Below, in pieces: positions 25,236-33,460 of a DNA stretch of 40,146 nt. Within the stretch, counting starts at the first letter, position 1, and each line of letters starts with the position of its first letter. Position numbers and translations under genes: made by a program. Source of the DNA: Beijerinckia sp. L45 (GTDB taxonomy: Bacteria; Pseudomonadota; Alphaproteobacteria; Rhizobiales; Beijerinckiaceae); contig NZ_LMUU01000035.1 in the NCBI RefSeq assembly GCF_009765775.1, forward strand, positions 1 to 40,146. Direction: 5' to 3'. The notes under the pieces are model-generated. The model saw nothing but the letters and a program-made list of their open reading frames with translations, searched no databases and was not told where the DNA came from.

Positions 25236-25505
25236 ATGTCTGATTCCGTTGGCATCGCGGGCGACCGCATCCGCTCGTTCGTCGAGAGGATCGAGCACCT
25301 CGAAGAGGAGCTGCAGGCGCTGAACGAAGGCAAGAAGGAGGTGTTCGCCGAGGCCAAGGGCGAGGGGTTCGACGTCAAGATCCTGAAGGAGATCATCAAG
25401 ATCCGGAAGCAGGACAAAGACGAGCGCGATGAGCACGAAACGCTGCTCGACGTCTATATGCAGGCGATGGATCACGCCGAGCCGGAGACAGCCAAGGCGG
25501 CTTAG
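25236..25505 (+). CDS. gapR: GapR family nucleoid-associated protein
   Basis: The 89-residue product is of the DUF2312/GapR family, seen by GDRIRSFVERIEHLEEELQA near residue 9 and the conserved EIIKIRKQDKDERDEHE near 46. It is a helical dimer that binds AT-rich and overtwisted DNA ahead of moving polymerases in alphaproteobacteria, supporting replication and cell division. The start at 25236 has AAGGAG nine bases ahead. It is monocistronic between two genes on the other strand. The family is essentially restricted to alphaproteobacteria and their phages, so it helps to place the organism. Confidence 0.93.
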   Translation: MSDSVGIAGDRIRSFVERIEHLEEELQALNEGKKEVFAEAKGEGFDVKILKEIIKIRKQDKDERDEHETLLDVYMQAMDHAEPETAKAA

Positions 25506-25547
25506 CACGCGATTCGATGCTCCTGGCGCGTGGCCACTGGCCCCGCG

Positions 25548-26018
25548 CTAGGAGCCAAGCCGTCGGGGGGAGGCCGGCCTCGCGACAGGCGGAACGAAAC
25601 TGCCGTCGAACCGGAAGCGCGGTGCGCCGCTTCCCTTGGGCTCGAAAACCCCGATGATGGCGGCCCGGAGCAGCGCCGTGTTGAACGGTTTTAGGATATA
25701 GTCGGTCGCGCCCGCGTCGCGCGCTGCGGCGACGTACTGCGGCCGCGACTCGATCGTCGCCATGATGAACGGCACATCCGTGTAGTGCGGATCGGCGCGA
25801 ACGCGCTGCAGCAGTTGGAACCCGGTGACCGGCTCCATATGCCAGTCGGAGATGATCAGGTCGTAGCGCTGCGTTTGCAGCTTCTCGAGCGCCTCGGCGC
25901 CGTTCAGGGCCCCGTCGACGTTTTCATAGCCGATGCGTCGCAAGTCGTCGCGTATGATGCGAACGACGAGCGCATAGTCGTCGACGACGAGAATGGGCAT
26001 GCGTCTTGTGGGGGCCAT
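25548..26018 (-). CDS. Single-domain CheY-like response regulator
   Basis: The 156-residue product is a receiver domain (about 7-125) with the acid pair in VVDDYALVVR, the phospho-acceptor Asp in LIISDWHMEPVTGF near residue 57, and the conserved Lys in YILKPFN near 109. A 30-residue proline- and arginine-rich tail follows. There is no output domain. It probably acts as a diffusible phospho-acceptor, as CheY does, for one of the kinases, perhaps the 949-residue hybrid kinase; this is inference. A second start at Met7 is possible. Confidence 0.88.
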   Translation of the reverse strand: MAPTRRMPILVVDDYALVVRIIRDDLRRIGYENVDGALNGAEALEKLQTQRYDLIISDWHMEPVTGFQLLQRVRADPHYTDVPFIMATIESRPQYVAAARDAGATDYILKPFNTALLRAAIIGVFEPKGSGAPRFRFDGSFVPPVARPASPRRLGS

Positions 26019-26350
26019 GCGAATGAGTCTTCGGCCGAGTGAATTGGCTAAAAAAAGGTTTTGTTCTTATGACGTCGAGCAGAGCGGACAATCGTTACCA
26101 TCGGCTGAATAGCAATAGGATATGACGATCAGGTAACGCCAACGTTAAAGAGAGATGCATAGGCACAGTATATACTATCGTCGATACTGGCTGCGGCAGC
26201 GTGGCCGCATTCGGAGTGCCGGTGGCGGGACGGCAATCGTCGGTCGTGGTGCCTCGACGCCGCGGCGGTGCGCGCCAAAAACGTTAAGGCCGACTCAGGA
26301 CTGCGCCCACGCGACGCGGCGTGGCGTCCATATCCCACAGCAGGGCTGCC
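26019..26350. other. Divergent intergenic region with a 10-base palindrome
   Basis: About 330 bases between the response regulator (minus) and the MEKHLA gene (plus). No credible gene is seen. The left part is less GC-rich (AAAAAAAGG near 26051) and probably holds the minus-strand promoter. AGTATATACT at 26167-26176 is a perfect palindrome in a short AT-rich patch and may be a regulator site. Confidence 0.4.
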
Positions 26351-26824
26351 ATGGACCTTTCTTTGCAAACGAACTTCTCTTTGCAAACGAACTTCTTCGA
26401 ATTGTTGTCGTCGAGCTATGCCCGTTTGACGCAGCGCCGCCTGCTGCCTGACGAGATTCCGCGCGAATACGGGGCGGCGTGGCTCTATCACAAGGCACCC
26501 TTCTGCGTTCTGGCGCATAACCGGGACCCCGATCCCCGCTTCATCTATGCCAACAAGGCCGCGCAGGATTGCTTCGAATATACCTGGGACGAAGTGACGG
26601 CGCTGCCGTCGCGCTTGTCCGCGGAGGCGGTTAACCGGGAGGAACGGCAGCGCCTGCTGGAGAAGGTTGTGGCGCAGGGTTACGCGACGGACTATCGGGG
26701 TCTGCGGATCGCCAAGTCGGGCCGACGGTTCTGGATCGAAAATGGCACGGTGTGGCAACTCATCGATGACGCCGGCTTGCTGCACGGCCAGGCCGCCATA
26801 TTTTCATCCTGGCGCGACGCGTGA
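26351..26824 (+). CDS. MEKHLA domain protein (PAS-like)
   Basis: The 157-residue product is a single-domain MEKHLA-type (PAS-related) protein. It has the typical AHNRDPDPRFIYANKAAQDC (about residues 55-74) and EVTALPSRLSAEAVNREERQ (about 83-102) motifs. MEKHLA domains are stand-alone in bacteria and related to the C-terminal part of plant HD-ZIP III proteins; the ligand is unknown. The start ATG at 26351 fits; an earlier in-frame start at 26321 would add only a poor leader. The N-terminal codons contain a perfect 18-base tandem duplication that gives the repeated LQTNFS. Confidence 0.86.
   Translation: MDLSLQTNFSLQTNFFELLSSSYARLTQRRLLPDEIPREYGAAWLYHKAPFCVLAHNRDPDPRFIYANKAAQDCFEYTWDEVTALPSRLSAEAVNREERQRLLEKVVAQGYATDYRGLRIAKSGRRFWIENGTVWQLIDDAGLLHGQAAIFSSWRDA
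26361..26396 (+). repeat. Perfect 18-base tandem duplication at the start of the MEKHLA gene
   Basis: CTTTGCAAACGAACTTCT occurs twice in a row (26361-26378 and 26379-26396). As it is a multiple of three the frame is kept, and it adds six residues before the conserved domain. Perfect identity suggests a young slippage event. Confidence 0.95.
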
Positions 26825-26877
26825 CGGCGAGCAGGCGCGTTGACATTGCCGGCGGCGTGTTGCCCTTGACCGGCGCC

Positions 26878-27573
26878 ATGAAAAACCGGATGCGAATGAT
26901 CCATGACATCGGACGTGCCGTTTCGTTGTGCGCGACCTTGATGGTCTCGCCCGTGCCCGCCCTGGCCGCCGAAACCCTGCCGGCCTGGACCGACGATTTT
27001 ACATCGCGGATCAAAGCGCTTGCGCTCCTGCAGACCTTGAACGCCGACTTGTTGAGCCACGACAGTGCAACTCTGACGCTCGACCGGTGGTGCGAAAAAC
27101 ACCGGCTGGCGTCGCCCGCGCTTATCGTCGCCGAACTGGTCCATGAGGTCGACAAGGCGCCGACCACCGAGCAACGCCACGTGCTCGGCGTCGGCGACAG
27201 CGAGCCGGTCAAATATCGCCGCGTCCGGCTGCGCTGCGGGTCGCGTGTGCTGTCGGAGGCCGACAACTGGTATGTTCCCGCGCGGCTCACGCCGGACATG
27301 AACCGCGTGCTGACGACCACCGATACCGCCTTCGGCCGCGCCGTGCAGGCGTTGCACTTCCAGCGCCATACCCTGTCGGTGGCCTTGCTGTGGTCGCCGC
27401 TGCCGGAGGGATGGGAGATGGATGGGGCGGCGAAGACCAAGGGCGCCGGTCCCCTGCATATCCCGTCGCAACTCCTCGAGCATCGAGCCGTGCTCATGCT
27501 GCCGGACGGCACGCCGTTCAGCACGGTGGTCGAGACCTATACCGACGCGGTCCTGGCGTTCCCGCAGCCGTAG
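26878..27573 (+). CDS. Exported protein with a chorismate lyase-like (UbiC-type) core
   Basis: The 231-residue product begins with a signal peptide (MKNRMRMIHDIG, hydrophobic core, probable cleavage after PALAA). The mature part contains EADNWYVPARLTPDMNRVL (about residues 137-155) and TDTAFGRAVQALHFQRHTL (about 159-177), which recalls the WYVP-like and FG-rich core of chorismate pyruvate lyases and related DUF98 proteins. UbiC itself is cytoplasmic, so an exported member would have a different substrate. I chose the ATG at 26878 because it starts the signal peptide; the frame opens earlier with GTG at 26821, overlapping the previous gene. The function is open. Confidence 0.75.
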   Translation: MKNRMRMIHDIGRAVSLCATLMVSPVPALAAETLPAWTDDFTSRIKALALLQTLNADLLSHDSATLTLDRWCEKHRLASPALIVAELVHEVDKAPTTEQRHVLGVGDSEPVKYRRVRLRCGSRVLSEADNWYVPARLTPDMNRVLTTTDTAFGRAVQALHFQRHTLSVALLWSPLPEGWEMDGAAKTKGAGPLHIPSQLLEHRAVLMLPDGTPFSTVVETYTDAVLAFPQP

Positions 27574-27580
27574 CGCTTGC

Positions 27581-27619
27581 CGCTTTGGTGGAATCACCAA
27601 AGCGATAAGAAATCGCTTT
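27581..27619. terminator. Two overlapping hairpins between convergent genes
   Basis: CGCTTTGGTG (27581-27590) and CACCAAAGCG (27595-27604) make a perfect ten-pair stem with a four-base loop. AAAGCGAT (27599-27606) and ATCGCTTT (27612-27619) make a second, eight-pair stem that shares AAAGCG with the first, so they cannot form together. The region then turns AT-rich. It probably ends transcription from one or both sides; no clear T-run is present. Confidence 0.6.
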
Positions 27620-27681
27620 CTTCTCAAAAAGTTAAAGTATTTTCTCATTCACAGAAGTCGGCGACTTTTGTGGAAAATGCT

Positions 27682-28506
27682 CTACGGCTTGCGGAACCGT
27701 AGCACGAAATTGTCGGCCTCGCCGATCGCGGCGTAGCGGTCGTGGTCCTGCGCGCCGAGCTTGAAGTCGGGCGGAAGGGTCCACACGCCGGCCGGCCAGT
27801 TCGCGGTGTCCTTGAGGTTGGCGCCGATCTCGGAACTGCCGTCGAGCACGAAACCGGCCGCGGTGGCCAGCGCGATAGCGGCATCCTGGCGGACATAGCC
27901 GTCCTTCGCCAGCGGATCCTGCGGCGTGTCGCGGTTGCCCCGATGATCCTCGATCCCGAGCATGCCGCCGGGCTTCAGCGCCTGGAAGAAGGCCGCGAAC
28001 ATCTGCGGGGCGTAACCGCCCGCCATCCAGTTGTGCAGGTTCCGGAAGGTGAGGATCAAGTCGGTGCTGCCGGGCGGGGCGATAGCGAAATGGTTTTGGC
28101 CGGCGAGGCCGAGCGCGATGCCCTCATAATGCGCCGGATCGGCCGCGAGCTTGCGCCCGATCGTCGTGGCGGCGAGCGCGGCCGGCGAGACGTCGCCGCT
28201 CTTCGGTGGCTCGAGCGCCACCTCGTAGTGGCCGCTCTGGCGCAGCACGGGTGCCAGAATCTCAGTCCAGTAGCCGCCGCCGGGCCAGATCTCGACGACG
28301 CTCATCGTCGGACGCAGGCCGAAGAAGGCGAGCTCTTCGCCGGGGTGCCGCGCCGGGTCGCGCGCCACGAAGGCCGGGCTGCGCTGGGGGCTGGCGATCG
28401 CGGCGGCGAGCGAGGTGTCCGTCTCGGCGGCATGGGCGGCGCAGCATGCGGCGAGACCGAGGGTTAGCACCGCGGCATGGATCTGCCGTGTCATGGTTTG
28501 CCGCAT
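27682..28506 (-). CDS. Exported class I methyltransferase-like protein
   Basis: The 274-residue product has a signal peptide (MTRQIHAAVLTLGL, cleavage after AHAAE near residue 27). The mature part carries a methyltransferase fold: VVEIWPGGGYWTEILAPVLR near residues 71-90 matches the glycine-rich SAM site, and LTFRNLHNWMAGG near 155 and LKPGGMLGIEDHR near 178 fit motifs II and III. It is of the COG4798-like type. As SAM is a cytoplasmic cofactor, an exported methyltransferase is puzzling; it may bind another ligand. ATG at 28506 or 28494 could start; GGAG lies about 11 bases before 28506. Confidence 0.82.
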   Translation of the reverse strand: MRQTMTRQIHAAVLTLGLAACCAAHAAETDTSLAAAIASPQRSPAFVARDPARHPGEELAFFGLRPTMSVVEIWPGGGYWTEILAPVLRQSGHYEVALEPPKSGDVSPAALAATTIGRKLAADPAHYEGIALGLAGQNHFAIAPPGSTDLILTFRNLHNWMAGGYAPQMFAAFFQALKPGGMLGIEDHRGNRDTPQDPLAKDGYVRQDAAIALATAAGFVLDGSSEIGANLKDTANWPAGVWTLPPDFKLGAQDHDRYAAIGEADNFVLRFRKP

Positions 28507-28710
28507 AGACGTGATGCTCCGGGTAAGGCCGCTGCGGTTTATAGGCACAATCGCGAGCCGGATCATGACAAAAGGTGAGGGCCGGCCTATCTCGGTCATG
28601 ACAGATCCGCGTTCGGCGCGCTCGCGCTGCCTCTGCGGCACCATAGTTGTGCTGGCAGGGTCGACGTTTTGCTGCCATCGGCCCTCGAAGCCGCCGTCCT
28701 GAAAGCTCCC

Positions 28711-30441
28711 ATGTCGTCGCTGAAGCGTTTCTTTGCCTATTATCGTCCACACCGCGGCCTGTTCATCCTCGATTTCTCCTGTGCCGTCGCCTCGGGCCTG
28801 CTCGAGCTCGGCTTTCCCATCGCGGTAAAAATCTTCATCGACCGGCTGCTGCCGACCGGCGAATGGGGGCTCATCGCCTTCGCCTCGGCCGGGCTCTTCG
28901 CGATCTACGTGCTCAACACCGGGCTGATGGCGATCGTGACCTACTGGGGTCACATGCTCGGCATCAACATCGAGACGGAGATGCGGCGCAAAGCCTTCGA
29001 CCATCTGCAGAAGCTGTCCTTCGGCTTCTTCGACAATCAGAAGACCGGCCATCTCGTCGCCCACCTGACCAAGGATCTCGAAGAGATCGGTGAAGTCGCG
29101 CATCACGGGCCGGAAGACCTGTTCATCGCCATCATGACGCTGATCGGCGCCTTTGCGCTGATGGCGGCGGTCAAGCCGGAGCTCGCGCTGATCACCGCGC
29201 TGGTGGTGCCGCTGATGGCTTGGCTGACGACGCGCTACGGTGGTCGGATGACGCAGAACTGGCGGACGCTTTATGGCCGCGTCGGCGCCTTCAACGCGCG
29301 CATCGAGGAGAACGTCGGCGGCATCCGAGTCGTGCAGGCTTTTGCCAACGAGGATCACGAGCGCCGGCTCTTCGCCAAGGACAACCACAGCTATCGCAAG
29401 ACGAAGCTCGAGGCCTATCGCATCATGGCCGCCTCGACCTCGCTCAGCTATTTCAGCATGCGGCTGATCCAGATGATCGTGCTTGTCGCCGGAAGTTACT
29501 TCGTTCTGAAAGGCGACCTCACCGCCGGCGGCTTCGTCGCCTTCCTGCTGCTGGTCGGCGTGTTCTTCCGGCCGATCGAGAAGATCAACTCCGTCATCGA
29601 GAGCTATCCCAAGGGCATCGCCGGCTTCAAGCGCTACACCGCATTCCTCGACACGCGGCCGGATATCGCCGATGCGCCAAGCGCCAAGACGGTACCGGCG
29701 CTCAAGGGCGACATCCGCTACGCCGACGTCGACTTCGGCTACACGGCGGATCGCCCGATCCTGCGCGACCTCGATCTCACCATCCGCGCCGGGGAGACGG
29801 TGGCCTTCGTCGGGGCGTCTGGTGGCGGCAAGACGACGATCTGCTCGCTGCTGCCGCGTTTCTACGAGATCACGCAAGGCGCGATCAGCATCGACGGCAT
29901 CGATATCCGCGCCATGACTCTGGCGTCACTGCGCGGCCAGATCGGTATCGTGCAGCAGGATGTGTTTCTGTTCGCCGGGACGATCCGCGAGAATATCGCC
30001 TACGGCCGGCTCGAAGCCAGTGAAGCCGAGATTCTGGACGCCGCGCGGCGTGCTCGTCTCGACGACGTCATCGCCGGCCTGCCGGCCGGCATCGACACGA
30101 TCATCGGCGAGCGCGGCGTGAAACTCTCGGGTGGCCAGAAGCAGCGACTGGCGATCGCCCGGATGTTTTTGAAAAACCCGCCGATCCTCATCCTCGACGA
30201 GGCGACATCGGCGCTCGACACCGAGACGGAGCGCGCCATCCAGCAGGCGCTCGCCGATCTCTCTCGCGGGCGCACGACGCTGGTGATCGCGCATCGGTTG
30301 GCGACCATCACCAATGCCGACCGCATCGTGGTAGTCGAGCGCGGCCGCATCGTCGAGCAGGGGCGGCACGGGGAGCTTCTGGCGCGGCCTGGCGTCTATC
30401 GCCGCTTGAGCGAGGCGCAGTTCGGTGCCATGGCATCGTAA
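28711..30441 (+). CDS. ABC exporter, fused membrane and ATPase domains (MsbA/multidrug-like)
   Basis: The 576-residue product is a half transporter that should work as a homodimer. Six membrane helices (about 15-310) are followed by an ATPase domain. Walker A GASGGGKTT has Lys374, the signature is LSGGQKQR near 474, Walker B ILILDEATSALD near 492 and the H-loop IAHRLAT near 529. I chose the ATG at 28711 (MSSLKRFFAYYRPHRG) because it begins the first membrane unit; the frame opens 14 codons earlier. Substrate unknown: lipids or drugs are usual. It is followed after 28 bases by the DUF938 gene. Confidence 0.92.
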   Translation: MSSLKRFFAYYRPHRGLFILDFSCAVASGLLELGFPIAVKIFIDRLLPTGEWGLIAFASAGLFAIYVLNTGLMAIVTYWGHMLGINIETEMRRKAFDHLQKLSFGFFDNQKTGHLVAHLTKDLEEIGEVAHHGPEDLFIAIMTLIGAFALMAAVKPELALITALVVPLMAWLTTRYGGRMTQNWRTLYGRVGAFNARIEENVGGIRVVQAFANEDHERRLFAKDNHSYRKTKLEAYRIMAASTSLSYFSMRLIQMIVLVAGSYFVLKGDLTAGGFVAFLLLVGVFFRPIEKINSVIESYPKGIAGFKRYTAFLDTRPDIADAPSAKTVPALKGDIRYADVDFGYTADRPILRDLDLTIRAGETVAFVGASGGGKTTICSLLPRFYEITQGAISIDGIDIRAMTLASLRGQIGIVQQDVFLFAGTIRENIAYGRLEASEAEILDAARRARLDDVIAGLPAGIDTIIGERGVKLSGGQKQRLAIARMFLKNPPILILDEATSALDTETERAIQQALADLSRGRTTLVIAHRLATITNADRIVVVERGRIVEQGRHGELLARPGVYRRLSEAQFGAMAS

Positions 30442-30469
30442 CGCTCGTCGATCAATCGGGACACGCAGT

Positions 30470-31072
30470 ATGAATGTCGCCCTCCGTGAAGCGCCGGCCG
30501 TGGCGCGCAACCGCGAGCCGATCCTCGCCGCACTGCGCGGCCTGCTGCCGAAGCCGGCCGTCGTCCTGGAGATCGCCAGCGGCACCGGCGAGCATGCCCT
30601 GTGGTTCAGCAGCCAGATGCCGGACGTGACGTGGCAGCCGACCGACCGCGACGAGGATGCCCTGGCGAGCATCGCGGCGTGGCGCGCGACGAGCGATGTC
30701 GTCAATCTGCTGGCGCCGCTGCCGCTCGATGCGAGCGCGCCGGAGACCTGGCCGTCGTTGCGCGTCGATGCGGTGGTGGCGATCAACATGATCCACATCG
30801 CGCCGTGGGGCGCGACCGAAGGCCTGATGGCCGGCGCGGCGCGAATGCTGGCGCCCGGCGGGCTGCTGTTTCTCTACGGCCCGTTTCGCGAGGGCGACGT
30901 TATCGCGCCGAGCAACGCGGCGTTTGACGCAGATCTGAAGGTGCGCAATCCGGACTGGGGCGTGCGCGATCTTGCCGTGGTGACGGATCTCGCGCGGGCG
31001 AAGGGGTTTGAGATGGCGAAGCAGATTAGTATGCCGGCCAACAATCTGAGTGTGGTGTTCCGCAAGGGGTGA
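30470..31072 (+). CDS. DUF938 family SAM-dependent methyltransferase
   Basis: The 200-residue product shows the DUF938 pattern: RNREPILAALRGLLP near residue 13, the SAM site VLEIASGTGEHALWFSSQMP near 33, WQPTDRDEDAL near 55, VVAINMIHIAPWGATEGLM near 104 and LFLYGPFREGD near 132. The substrate is unknown, as for the family. The ATG at 30470 is the second in frame, chosen because the family begins close to the RNREPI motif. A dispersed palindrome follows downstream. Confidence 0.88.
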   Translation: MNVALREAPAVARNREPILAALRGLLPKPAVVLEIASGTGEHALWFSSQMPDVTWQPTDRDEDALASIAAWRATSDVVNLLAPLPLDASAPETWPSLRVDAVVAINMIHIAPWGATEGLMAGAARMLAPGGLLFLYGPFREGDVIAPSNAAFDADLKVRNPDWGVRDLAVVTDLARAKGFEMAKQISMPANNLSVVFRKG

Positions 31073-31107
31073 AGGGCGCCGCTTCGGAAAGCGCCGCTCT
31101 GCTACGC

Positions 31108-31204
31108 CGTCATCGCGAGCGACGCGAAGCAACCCAGGGACAGGTCGTCCGCCGTCGAAGACGCAGCGGCCCCTGGGTTGCTTCGCCTTCGGCTCGCAAT
31201 GACG
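31108..31204. repeat. Dispersed palindromic repeat, copy A
   Basis: Left arm (31108-31139) has CGTCATCGCGAGC then GCGAAGCAACCCAGGG; the right arm (31171-31204) is its inverse with CCCTGGGTTGCTTCGC and GCTCGCAATGACG. The core CGTCATTGCGAGCGAAGCGAAGCAA..CCAGGG is a palindromic family well known in Hyphomicrobiales genomes. It lies between the convergent DUF938 and GlcG-like genes. Confidence 0.85.
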
Positions 31205-31210
31205 AACCTC

Positions 31211-31645
31211 TTACGTCCGCCAGGGATGCGCGGGCAGGGTGCTCACGCCCAGCACGTCGACGCCGGCTTGGGCCACGGCGTGATCGTTCTCGACAGACGA
31301 GCCGCTGACGCCGATCGCGCCGACCAGCACGCCGTCTTCATCGACGATCGGAAGACCGCCGGGAAAGGTGATCAGGCCGCCGTTAGAATGCTCGATGCCG
31401 AACAGCGGGCCGCCAGGCTGCGAGAGCTTTCCGATCTCGCCGGTCGGCATGCCGAAGAACACGGCGGTCTTGGCTTTCTTGGTGGCGATGTCGATCGAGC
31501 CGACCCAGGCGTCGTCCATGCGCACGAAGGCTTTGAGGTCGGCGCCGCTGTCGACGACGGCGATGCACATCTGGGTGCCCAACTCCAGGGCCTTGGCCCG
31601 CGCCGCGCGCACCGCCGCTTCCGCCTTCTCGATCGTCACATGCAT
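31211..31645 (-). CDS. GlcG/HbpS-like (DUF336) protein
   Basis: The 144-residue product has the DUF336 pattern: [19 protein letters not shown] at the N-terminus, [16 protein letters not shown] (about 28-43), [21 protein letters not shown] near 100-120 and [16 protein letters not shown] near 121. The family includes GlcG of glycolate operons and the haem-binding HbpS; the biochemical role is often unknown. I chose the ATG at 31645 because GGGAGAG lies six bases ahead; a TTG fifteen bases upstream is not needed. It is not next to glcDEF, which is about 29 kb away, so a link to glycolate use is uncertain. Confidence 0.88.
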   Translation of the reverse strand: MHVTIEKAEAAVRAARAKALELGTQMCIAVVDSGADLKAFVRMDDAWVGSIDIATKKAKTAVFFGMPTGEIGKLSQPGGPLFGIEHSNGGLITFPGGLPIVDEDGVLVGAIGVSGSSVENDHAVAQAGVDVLGVSTLPAHPWRT

Positions 31646-31993
31646 GCCGAACTCTCCCAAATATCGAAAGCCGCGCCTTATGGCGCGTGCGGCGTCCTTG
31701 ATAGCGCATCAACGCGAATTTGAAATGGCAAAGCCGCGACAGACGCTCAGTCCACGACGACATCGGGGTCACTCGAAACGTGCAAGACAGTATCGGCGAC
31801 CGCGATAGGAGAGCGTGGTCTTGGAGAAAGGCGAGACTTTGTCGCACAATTGAATTGCGATAAGCGTTCGAAGATTCCGGACAAATCGAAACCGTTTGTT
31901 TCGTTCCGTCATCTTGTTTTGTTCGCCCAGCCGTAAACAATGGCGGTGCCGGGGCAGAGACTGCCCTTTGTGCCCTCAGCAAGGAGTCGGTTG
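31646..31993. other. Divergent intergenic region with an inverted repeat
   Basis: About 348 bases without a gene, lower in GC than its surroundings in the right half. CGAAAC-CGTTT-GTTTCG (31887-31903) is a perfect inverted repeat with a five-base spacer and shares GTTTGTTTC with the candidate operator at 4106-4118. It lies about 90 bases before the alpha/beta hydrolase start. AAGGAG (31981-31986) is the ribosome binding site of that gene. Confidence 0.5.
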
Positions 31994-32815
31994 ATGAGTC
32001 TGTTCACCACCAAGGACGGCACAACGCTTTTTTATAACGACTGGGGTACAGGCCAGCCGGTCGTCTTCAGCCATGGCTGGCCGCTGAGCGCCGATGCGTT
32101 CGAGGACCAGATGTTCTTTCTGGCGTCGCACGGCTATCGCTGCATCGCGCATGACCGGCGTGGCCATGGCCGGTCGAGCCAGCCGTGGACCGGCAACGAT
32201 CTCGATACCTACGCCGACGATCTTGCCGAACTCGTCGCCGCGCTGGACCTGAAGGACGCCATTCACATCGGGCATTCCACGGGCGGTGGCGAAGTCGCAC
32301 GCTACATCGGCCGGCACGGCACGTCGCGCGTCGCCAAGGCCGTGCTGATCGGCGCCATCCCGCCGTTGATGCTGAAGACCGAGGCCAATCCCGGCGGCCT
32401 GCCGATCGACGTGTTCGACGGTCTGCGTGCGGGGGTGCAGGCGGATCGCTCGCAACTCTTCAAGGATCTCAGCATGCCCTTCTACAGCAACAACCGCGAG
32501 GGCGCGAAAGTCTCGCAGGGCGTTCGCGACTCGTTCTGGATGCAGGGCATGCTGGCGGGCTTTCCCGCCTCGTACTTCTGCATCAAGGCCTTTTCGGAAA
32601 CCGACTGTACGGAAGACCTGAAGAAATTCGACGTGCCGACGTTGATCCTGCACGGCGACGACGACCAGATCGTGCCGATCGGCGCCTCCGCGATGCTGTC
32701 GTCCAAACTGGTCAAGGACGCGGTGCTGAAGATTTATCCCGGCGCGCCGCACGGGATGTGCACGACGCACAAGGACAAGGTCAACGAGGACCTTCTGGCG
32801 TTCATCAAGGGATGA
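31994..32815 (+). CDS. Alpha/beta hydrolase (non-haem chloroperoxidase/arylesterase type)
   Basis: The 273-residue product has the alpha/beta hydrolase motifs of the cofactor-free haloperoxidase/esterase group. [17 protein letters not shown] (about 24-40) is the oxyanion region, the nucleophile Ser95 sits in [18 protein letters not shown], and the acid and His are in [12 protein letters not shown] near 222 and [10 protein letters not shown] near 250. Such enzymes hydrolyse esters and can make peracids. I chose the ATG at 31994 with AAGGAG seven bases ahead. It overlaps the DUF302 gene by four bases (ATGA), so both are coupled. A leftward inverted repeat in front may be its operator. Confidence 0.9.
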   Translation: MSLFTTKDGTTLFYNDWGTGQPVVFSHGWPLSADAFEDQMFFLASHGYRCIAHDRRGHGRSSQPWTGNDLDTYADDLAELVAALDLKDAIHIGHSTGGGEVARYIGRHGTSRVAKAVLIGAIPPLMLKTEANPGGLPIDVFDGLRAGVQADRSQLFKDLSMPFYSNNREGAKVSQGVRDSFWMQGMLAGFPASYFCIKAFSETDCTEDLKKFDVPTLILHGDDDQIVPIGASAMLSSKLVKDAVLKIYPGAPHGMCTTHKDKVNEDLLAFIKG

Positions 32816-33321
32816 AACGCTTTGCGTCCGTTGCCGCCGCTGCGATGATTGTCGCAGCGGTTCGCCTGATCGACGCCGCGCCAGTCTCGGCACAGCAGAT
32901 GAATCACCAACCTGGATCGACCGCCATGACGGACACGGGATTGAAGACGGTGCCGAGCCACCACGGCCCGAAGGCGACGATGGATCGGCTGGTCGCCGCC
33001 GTAACCGCCAAAGGCATGACCGTGCTGGCACGGATCGATCACGCCGCTGCGGCCGAACACGTCGGGCTGGCGCTGCGGCCGACGGAAGTCCTGATCTTCG
33101 GCGCTCCCAAGGCAGGGACGCCGCTGATGCAGGCGGTGCAGACGATGGGCCTCGACCTGCCGTTGAAGGCGCTGGTGTGGGAGGACGCGGCCGGGAAAAC
33201 CTGGATCACCTACAATGATCCGGACTGGCTGGCGCGGCGCCATGGGGTGACGGGGGAGGAGAAGGTGGTAGCCGCGATGGCGGCAGCGCTTGCCGCGGTG
33301 ACGGCGGAAGCGGGGGATTAG
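32812..33321 (+). CDS. Exported DUF302 protein
   Basis: The 169-residue product has a signal peptide ([19 protein letters not shown], cleavage near residue 27). The mature part is a DUF302 domain: [20 protein letters not shown] (about 68-87), [20 protein letters not shown] (about 89-108), and [20 protein letters not shown] near 112-131. DUF302 proteins are small and of unknown function, often near stress or redox genes. It starts within the stop of the alpha/beta hydrolase gene. Ser- and Thr-rich linker residues follow the signal. Export from the cytoplasm is likely. Confidence 0.85.
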   Translation: MKRFASVAAAAMIVAAVRLIDAAPVSAQQMNHQPGSTAMTDTGLKTVPSHHGPKATMDRLVAAVTAKGMTVLARIDHAAAAEHVGLALRPTEVLIFGAPKAGTPLMQAVQTMGLDLPLKALVWEDAAGKTWITYNDPDWLARRHGVTGEEKVVAAMAAALAAVTAEAGD

Positions 33322-33350
33322 GTAGTTTTGAAGCGCATCATTCCGGCGTT

Positions 33351-33447
33351 GTCATTGCAACCCTAAGGCGGAGCAACCCAAGGGCCGCTACGCTTTGTCG
33401 ACAGCGTCCGGGCTGCCCCTGGTTTGTTTCGCTTCGCTCGCAATGAT
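33351..33447. repeat. Dispersed palindromic repeat, copy B
   Basis: Left arm (33351-33385) begins GTCATTGC and has GGAGCAACCCAAGGG; the right arm (33414-33447) is the inverse ATTGCGAGCGAAGCGAAAC-AAACCAGGG. The right arm agrees with the family consensus better than the left, which is decayed. It is the second copy within 2.3 kb, again placed between convergent genes. Confidence 0.82.
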
Positions 33448-33460
33448 GGTTCCCGAACCT

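Noticed and set aside
23818-25323. 501-codon plus-strand open frame opposite the amidohydrolase
   Set aside because: The minus frame has complete amidohydrolase motifs; the plus frame has no recognisable domain.
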